A DNA stretch of 13,698 bases, taken from Acanthaster planci (Eukaryota; Echinodermata; Asteroidea; Valvatida; Acanthasteridae). Of the stretch, positions 8,719 through 13,698 are shown piece by piece; the first letter of the stretch is position 1, and every line of letters begins with the position of its first letter. Under the pieces are notes generated by a model. That model made no database searches and was not told where the DNA came from. It was given only the letters and a program-made list of their open reading frames with translations. Position numbers and translations under genes: made by a program. The stretch lies in assembly GCF_001949145.1 (NCBI RefSeq), contig NW_019091429.1, forward strand, positions 185,542 to 199,239, in the 5' to 3' direction.

Positions 8719-8780
8719 GCTCTGGCTGTAAGCACGTAGGCGTTTTGATGTGGGCTCTGGCTGTAAGCACGTAGGTGTTG
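8719..8780 (+). repeat. 35-bp tandem duplication
   Basis: GCTCTGGCTGTAAGCACGTAGG begins at 8719 and again at 8754, followed by CGTT in the first copy and TGTT in the second. The 26 compared bases differ at one site, which points to a recent local duplication. Confidence 0.7.
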
Positions 8781-9285
8781 TATTAATTCGTTGAGGTGTG
8801 ATGAATACGGTTCATGTTTGTATTTCAAAAGACTGAGAACTCGAATTTTGTTGGACAATGTCACGGGTCATCCTTTGTAGAAAGTGGTGGTGCGCCGCTG
8901 CGAAAACTAAATGACCTTACAACCTTGTAACCAAGAACAAAACATTCTGTTATACGGTTGTATTGGCTAAATTTTTTTGCGACGAGACGATGGTAAAAGT
9001 AGTGTTTTAGAAGCACAATCAGTCTGATATTATACTTTTGTTTCCACTGCATGAGTGATGAAAACACAGAATGAAAATCAGAAAAGACCTGCAAGGTAAA
9101 GAACGTTTGACGCGTTTATATCTAAACATATCAAGCACGCCATGAGTTCAGACGTGCACGAGTTTAACATGTAAAGTGTTTATCATCGGGACAAAACGCC
9201 CGTTTATAGTAGCTTAACGTGAATTCATTATTTTCCGCCTTTACTCCTAAGTGCCGATGAAATTTCAAGCTCATGTTGCAAGTGG

Positions 9286-9315
9286 TTAATTTAAGCTGAT
9301 ATACGCTTAAATTAA
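9286..9315. repeat. Perfect 11-bp hairpin
   Basis: TTAATTTAAGC (9286-9296) and GCTTAAATTAA (9305-9315) are exact inverted arms separated by 8 nt. The AT-rich arms could extrude or be a binding palindrome. No neighbouring gene gives it a role. Confidence 0.45.
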
Positions 9316-9683
9316 TATATATAAGAAACCCTGTGTTTAGACAATAAGTTCAGTTATATAACAATCGTAATAATATAGACACGACTAAGTGCATGCCTTG
9401 TACGTAGGCCTACTTGTGTGCCTTGCATGCGCACTTCAGTCTCTTTCCGCGCCCACCGATTTCGCTTCTCTTGGCTGTTGGTAGTTGCAAGTGTAAAGAA
9501 ATTGTTTCATTTCTTACATAGGTGCATATCATGCATATTTCAGGACTCGGATGGGTGATAATTTTCTGAAAGCATAAGGGCTATCAGCGGTACTTCAACC
9601 ATGTTTGTTCCCGTGCTAGTAGTAGTTGGCTTGTCACTCTTGACGTCACTGTGTATCACTTGAACACGTGTATGTCACGGTTA

Positions 9684-9739
9684 CCTAAAATGTGCAGTTA
9701 ATTAATACCAAACCCTTTACAGCCAGTACACATTTTAGG
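9684..9739. repeat. Inverted repeat, 11-bp arms
   Basis: CCTAAAATGTG (9684-9694) is exactly inverted as CACATTTTAGG (9729-9739) with a 34-nt spacer. A second TTTAGGT follows at 9741-9747. Possible fold-back remnant; no further evidence. Confidence 0.35.
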
Positions 9740-9960
9740 CGTTTAGGTAAAAACACACAAACGTGTTTACAATTACAAGGTGTTAAAAACCAGCACATAT
9801 GCTAAGCATTATGTTTCATCACAAAATAAACAGTGTGTTAAGCATATAAACATATCGTATGTGTTTATTTATAACCTTGTTAAAATGTTTTAAAAAGTAT
9901 TGCAGATTTGCGTTTAATTTGCGTTTAGAAGTCAAACACGCAGTTCAATCCAGGATTAAA

Positions 9961-10585
9961 TCCAAGGAATGAAAGTACCAAAGAAAGTGTTTGGCAAATC
10001 GAATATAATTCTGAAACCTCTATCATGTTGGTTTCAAGGAATGGATTATGGCGATTGGTGATTATGTGTGTGGATCATGACTCAATGAAAGAGACATATT
10101 TTTCCAAAGTTCGTTGTTCCAGACATGTGCTCCAGCATTGTTTCTATTTTTGGAAACAAATAGTTCTACGAAAAAAATTGTTGATTGAGTTTGTTTTAAT
10201 GAGATCTTTTTTTTTTGAAGTTCGTTAGGTTTTGCACTTAGGCTACACTGACTTTTATTCATAAACATTCGACCCCGGCAAGTTCGGTGGTAGAAGGCGT
10301 TGCTTAGTTCGTACTTCTATTTACGTTTTCTTCATATTCGTCCACAACATCCACGTTATTTTTCTGACGTAGGCACCTCAACAAAAATCTCTTTATGTGT
10401 TAAAAAAGATTTAGGCGACTGCCAAGAGAGACTTCCTGTTAGGTTTCTTGAGCTTTATCCATGCCCCCTTGACGGACTTTACATGTTTTCATCCAGTGTC
10501 TTCTGCGGATTCTTTGGCCTCTTCCAACTAGTTTTGATAGGCAACACTGCCTTCCTCCAGTCAAAGGTAGACTTAGCTTGGATCT
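9961..10585 (+). repeat. Family X copy D (late module 2 plus early module 3)
   Basis: It aligns with about 1940-2690 of copy A, crossing the module 2/3 boundary without a break, so modules 2 and 3 belong together. Anchors: GAAAGTGTTTGGC.AATCG (9985), CATTGTTTCTATTTTTGGAA (10137), TACTTCTATTTACGTTTTCTTCA (10312), CAACAAAAATCTCTTTATGTG (10379), TTTTCATCCAGTGTC (10486), GGCCTCTTCCAACTAG (10516). Homology stops at about 10582-10585, where the mariner-like relic begins. The minus strand again reads LEEAKESAED near 10490-10520, interrupted by stops. Confidence 0.75.
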
Positions 10586-11299
10586 AGGAGGTCCGGAGAT
10601 CTCGGGGGCCACTCAATCTCGTGGTTCACGGCAATGGCACAGCGATAAAAAGGTTCTCGTAGTCGATCCCTGACGATAATCCGACGATGTGGGGGAGCGC
10701 CATCCTGTGCCTACTATAGGCGCCGAAAAGCTCCTTCATGCTGTAGCTCGAAATGTTCTCGCAGTTGTAGGACAATTTCCTCATTGATCATCCAGAGATA
10801 TCTTTCCCCGTTCAGATTGCCATCGTAAAAGCAGGGTCCAACGAGCTTCCGCAGAGGCCTATCCAAAGGGAAACCTTCTCCAGACTCTAGTTGACATCAA
10901 AGCTGAAGGGAGGATGATTGCGTTTTGGTGCATATTCACGCACGTTGTGTTGACTCGGCCATTCATGAAAAATGCACCTTGGTCACCGATAAAGGAAAGT
11001 CTCTAAGAATCGTGGTTGTTGGTCGAGGAACCATTGGCAAAAACGTAGCCTACGGGGAAGATCCGTCTCAAGGAGTTGTTGACGATTCACCCAAAACATC
11101 CATTTGGTGCGTAACCATGGACATGATAATTCAAACACTCCAGTGCTCAGTTATCCGCAAAGGTAGCAATGGTGTCTTGGTATCAAATAAAAGAAGAGAT
11201 CAAGAGCTTGCATATGGTACCTACCAGTTTTCAAAATGTTGAGTAGTATCCAAGATATTTGAAGTTTAATCTCGATTTCCTTTTTTTAAAGACACCCTG
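10586..11299 (-). mobile_element. Truncated Tc1/mariner (IS630-type) element
   Basis: The upstream end (high coordinates) is intact: read on the minus strand it begins with ACAGGGTGTCTTTAAAAA next to a TA (11300-11301). This is the typical terminus of a large Tc1/mariner group with ACAGGGTGTC ends. A transposase relic follows. The element stops abruptly at 10586, right after the third catalytic Asp region, where family X copy D begins, so the C-terminal part and the far inverted repeat are lost. The amino-terminal DNA-binding part is also largely missing, because only about 180 bp separate the TIR from mid-protein sequence. Confidence 0.85.
10588..11120 (-). pseudogene. Tc1/mariner DDD transposase pseudogene
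   Basis: In the cut-and-paste transposases of this family three acidic residues coordinate metal for strand cleavage and transfer. Conceptual minus-strand fragments, in order: LPRRLRFCQWFLDQQ (near 11000-11060), GDQGAFFMNGRVN with the first Asp codon at 10982-10984, NVREYAPKRNHPPFSFDVN then SLEKVSLWIGLCG (near 10840-10960), FYDGNLNGERYLWM (near 10780-10830), QDGAPPH with the second Asp at 10702-10704, and IEWPPRSPDL with the third at 10591-10593. The second and third Asp are separated by 36 residues. Breaks: two adjacent TAG codons at 10711-10716, a stop after FDVN, at least three frame changes, and missing N- and C-terminal regions. It cannot make an active enzyme. The family call is secure; naming a finer lineage would need alignment. 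Confidence 0.9.
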
Positions 11300-11301
11300 T
11301 A

Positions 11302-11880
11302 TAAATAAGATTGAAAATGTTCTGTACTGTAAGTGATGACGTAACCAGTGCGTAAACGGACAAAAAAACCTTACCATAAAATTTCTCTCAAGCAAATATG
11401 ACAATGAAAAGTATAGGGAGAAAAAACGAACGTCAATTTTGGTTTGTATTCGGTTTCATTCTTTTCACCACATTGTCAAAAGCTATCATTTTCCTGCAGT
11501 CTATGGTAAAATTTGGAATGTAGGTCTAGTTCTATCACACGATTCTTATCGGACAGTATGGCAGAAAAACAATGACTTCTTTGCCCCTAGAGAAAAAGAA
11601 AACCTTAGAATCGTCTCACTTATTGTGAATTACTGACAACCCAGGACTTTATGGATGAACCAAAAGTTTATACATTTTATCTGTCAAAAGAACGCTGTAA
11701 ATGGCATTTTTGGCCAATTTCTATAACTTGCTTGAAGGAAATAGGATCACTTTGTTTTGCTGGGGGAGGTATTTGTGATGAGAAGAGACAGGTAACGTCG
11801 TTTAAATTTGGAAGAACAAATGTAAATCAGCCGGATATAATGATTATATTTCATTAGATTGAGTGACTCATCCTTGTATA
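11302..11880. mobile_element. Possible second mariner-like fragment, right end only
   Basis: At 11862-11880 the sequence GAGTGACTCATCCTTGTAT, read on the minus strand, gives TATACAAGGATGAGTCACTC. This resembles a diverged ACAGGGTGAGTCA terminus seen in many mariner-like MITEs and is next to a TA. I do not find a matching left end: the bases after 11302 follow the other mariner's TIR. Two short open frames on the plus strand (from about 11439 and 11651) show no known motif. Treat as tentative. Confidence 0.25.
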
Positions 11881-12426
11881 TCGGATTGTATTGTAGACCA
11901 CGCTACACACCCAGTGTCGGTTAACACCAAGAAATTTTTTTTGTGTGTGTGAATGTGGATAGGTCTGTTCTTGTAGCTGTGCTAGTCGTGCTATAGGCCT
12001 ACGACACCACAATATTTTGCCGACCGTACGCACTATTATTTTGTGTATGTGCTAGACTTACACATTTGCAGTGTCGCGCGCATAAAGATTTCCCTTGTTT
12101 TACCTACGTAATACCTTCTTCCGATAGGTAAGCGAGCATTTTGTTTTGCATTACTTATGCGATCTGTATGAAACATTCGGATCCTCATTTTGCGTAGAAC
12201 CAAAAATGAACGTTTGCCTAGCCTGAGCGTAATGATATTGGCCCCCGATCTTAATCGCGTGTTGGTGGAGTGTTTTTAAAGGGGAACATCGAACTGTTGT
12301 AGATTAGAAGCACTCCGTAACATACCGCTCAGTTTTCTCGATGGCCTACATGTAAAGGTCTTTCTAACATCCCGTGTTGTCCTACCTTTTATTTATATGT
12401 AAATTTGTTAAACACGGTCTAGCTTG
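11881..12426. other. No gene found
   Basis: About 550 bases with no supportable gene, RNA or repeat copy. It contains a TAGGCCTA palindrome near 11995-12002, a T run at 11935-11942, and short TG-rich DNA near 11941-11955 and 12040-12052. Confidence 0.4.
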
Positions 12427-13698
12427 AAGCACTTTCTCAGATATAACTCTCAAAACATCAAGCCTCCAGATGCCATAAAAATACATGAAATGGTTTATGT
12501 TGCGAAACTCTAAGACGTTTTGACGTAGGATTTTGCAAAGTGCTGTGGTACCTCAGCGGGATCCAAGTGCCAACTTGGACCGACCGCCGCTGTGTAAGGC
12601 CAGTAACAGTCCAAAACAAAGTCACGCTCCACTGGATTGCTAAGAACATAAGCGCTGAAAGATCGAAATAAATACACGGAATGGAAAATCATAAACGTAA
12701 CATAAAACATCGAGTTCTGAGTACGATGCAGATCTTTCCGATAGCTTGGATTATGTGTTCGGAATGTCAAAGTTTGGGAAGTGTTTTAGGGATGTCGCTG
12801 TAGTCATTGGCTCCCGATGACTTCAAGTAGCCGCGCAAAATATGGGAACTTGCCGACGGTGCCGGAGACTAATGCCTTCTTCGCCCTGGCTGTGCGCCGC
12901 CTGCAGCTAAACGGGGCGGCACTGTTCAGCTTCCGGCCCGACAAGTTTCAGCTTCTGTAGGTCAGACTCGCCTCAGCTGCGCGTTTATGACTGCACGTTC
13001 GATCACATCAATTATAGAGGGTAGAGCAGCGGGGCTAGTCTAATACAAAACTTAGTGTCAAGTCGGTAATTGATTAGTTTTTTCTCCACACGCGATATCT
13101 AAATCATATTTTTATATTTGCGCTCTGACGTCGGTTACCTTGCAGATGATCGACTGTCCCATTAATTTGCATCGATGGATTTCGACTGAAGTTGAAGGAC
13201 AAAATACAACTATCGAACGACTTGTCACTAAGTGTACTCTAATGTCGACAGCCTGGAAGCTTGTATATTTTCTGCTGAAATAACGTAAGCTTAATGGCTG
13301 CCGCGTTGTTACAGTATTGGTTTTCCCTTGTATATGAGACATTAGGTTAATTTCCTTTCAACCAGATCTTGAAATAAAAGAAACAATTTAAGATGAATTT
13401 TTGGCGATTCAAAAGTGGTAAGCACCTTCAGAATGTCAGATGAAATGTTGCAATTATTCCCTGTCTTTTAAAAATTCAATTTTAAAATCTGCGGAAAAGT
13501 ATAGAAAATCTCGTGCTTGTTGGCGAAATCTGCTGAGGGCTCAATGTTCGCTGATATTGAGGACAGTTTTGGTGAATTAACAAAATGAGTTCAAATTATT
13601 TCGTTCAGTTTCGGAATATTTGGAAATGGGAGGAATTTCGTCACGTGAGTCGCGTGATTATGCCGGTTACATGACCTGACCATCTCTTGAATTAGTCT
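12427..13698 (+). repeat. Family X copy C, module 1 (continues past window)
   Basis: It starts in register with copy A position about 20 (GAAGCACTTT) and aligns along its whole length with A and/or B. Shared anchors: GTTGCGAAA.TC.AAGACGTT (12500), CCAACTTGGA (12570), CGTTCGATCACATCAAT (12997), TCCACACGCGAT (13083), GATGGATTTCGACTGAAGTT (13173), TACTCTAATGTCGACAGCCTG (13233), AAATGTTGCAATTATTCCCTG (13443). It keeps 12600-12833, which A has lost and of which B keeps only the last part. An open frame of 86 codons on the minus strand at 12510-12770 is not preserved in the other copies. The copy is cut by the window edge, so modules 2 and 3 may follow. Confidence 0.8.

Larger units (their letters stand above)
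8781..9960. other. No gene found; inverted repeats and AT-rich DNA
   Basis: About 1.2 kb without a supportable gene. It contains several inverted repeats: 9286-9315 (perfect 11-bp arms), 9387-9436 (AAGTGCATGC against GCATGCGCACTT around a GTAGGCCTAC palindrome) and 9684-9739 (perfect 11-bp arms). There is an 11-bp tandem ATTTGCGTTTA twice at 9906-9927. A CRE-type TGACGTCA (9641-9648) and an ACACGTGT E-box-like palindrome (9664-9671) lie close together. Confidence 0.45.

Noticed and set aside
10300-10587. 95-codon plus-strand frame that also looks similar in copy A (2244-2549)
   Set aside because: Similarity follows from the shared repeat. The frame starts at TTG, shifts between copies, and copies A and B have stops in it. 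The minus strand is the better coding candidate.
10925-11242. 105-codon plus-strand open frame
   Set aside because: It is the antisense of the mariner transposase relic and starts at TTG. The minus-strand reading matches transposase motifs; this one matches nothing.
11439-11857. Two consecutive plus-strand frames that might be a small two-exon gene
   Set aside because: No motif, no convincing splice sites, and the interval lies between two mariner-like ends. Chance frames are the simpler explanation.

Overview
The window looks like transposon-rich, non-coding DNA from an animal genome. Base composition is moderate to AT-rich, no long open frame looks like a host gene, and nothing resembles a bacterial operon. 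It carries a tRNA-derived SINE with a central segment like the one shared by many aquatic animal SINEs, a Tc1/mariner (IS630-type) transposase relic, and an hAT-like MITE. The palindrome TAGGCCTA recurs. A marine invertebrate is my best guess, possibly a deuterostome, but the sequence does not settle this.

Layout. About 1-4660 is two adjacent, same-direction copies (A and B) of an unclassified dispersed repeat, here called family X. I divide it into module 1 (about 1.0-1.3 kb), module 2 (about 1.1 kb) and module 3 (about 0.6 kb). Copy A has all three modules and contains a nested hAT-like MITE. Copy B lacks module 2. Copy D (about 9961-10585) covers late module 2 and early module 3. Copy C (about 12427-13698) is module 1 and runs off the right edge. 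Between 4680 and 4830 the minus strand has short protein-like frames of unknown identity. From 5230 to 6320 there is a cryptic CAT/CAC repeat interrupted by a 551-bp MITE with clear terminal inverted repeats and a TA target duplication. An AT-rich minisatellite-like stretch (6641-6865) is followed by the SINE (6978-7284). The 2.7 kb from 7297 to 9960 hold no gene I can support, only hairpins and a 35-bp tandem duplication. At 10586-11299 a minus-strand mariner-like relic abuts copy D. A second mariner-like terminus may lie near 11860-11880.

There is no working gene system here. Every recognisable coding remnant is a broken transposable-element gene. The most useful material is the multi-copy family X, whose copies can be aligned to date nested insertions and deletions, and its minus-strand reading frames, which I could not assign to any family.
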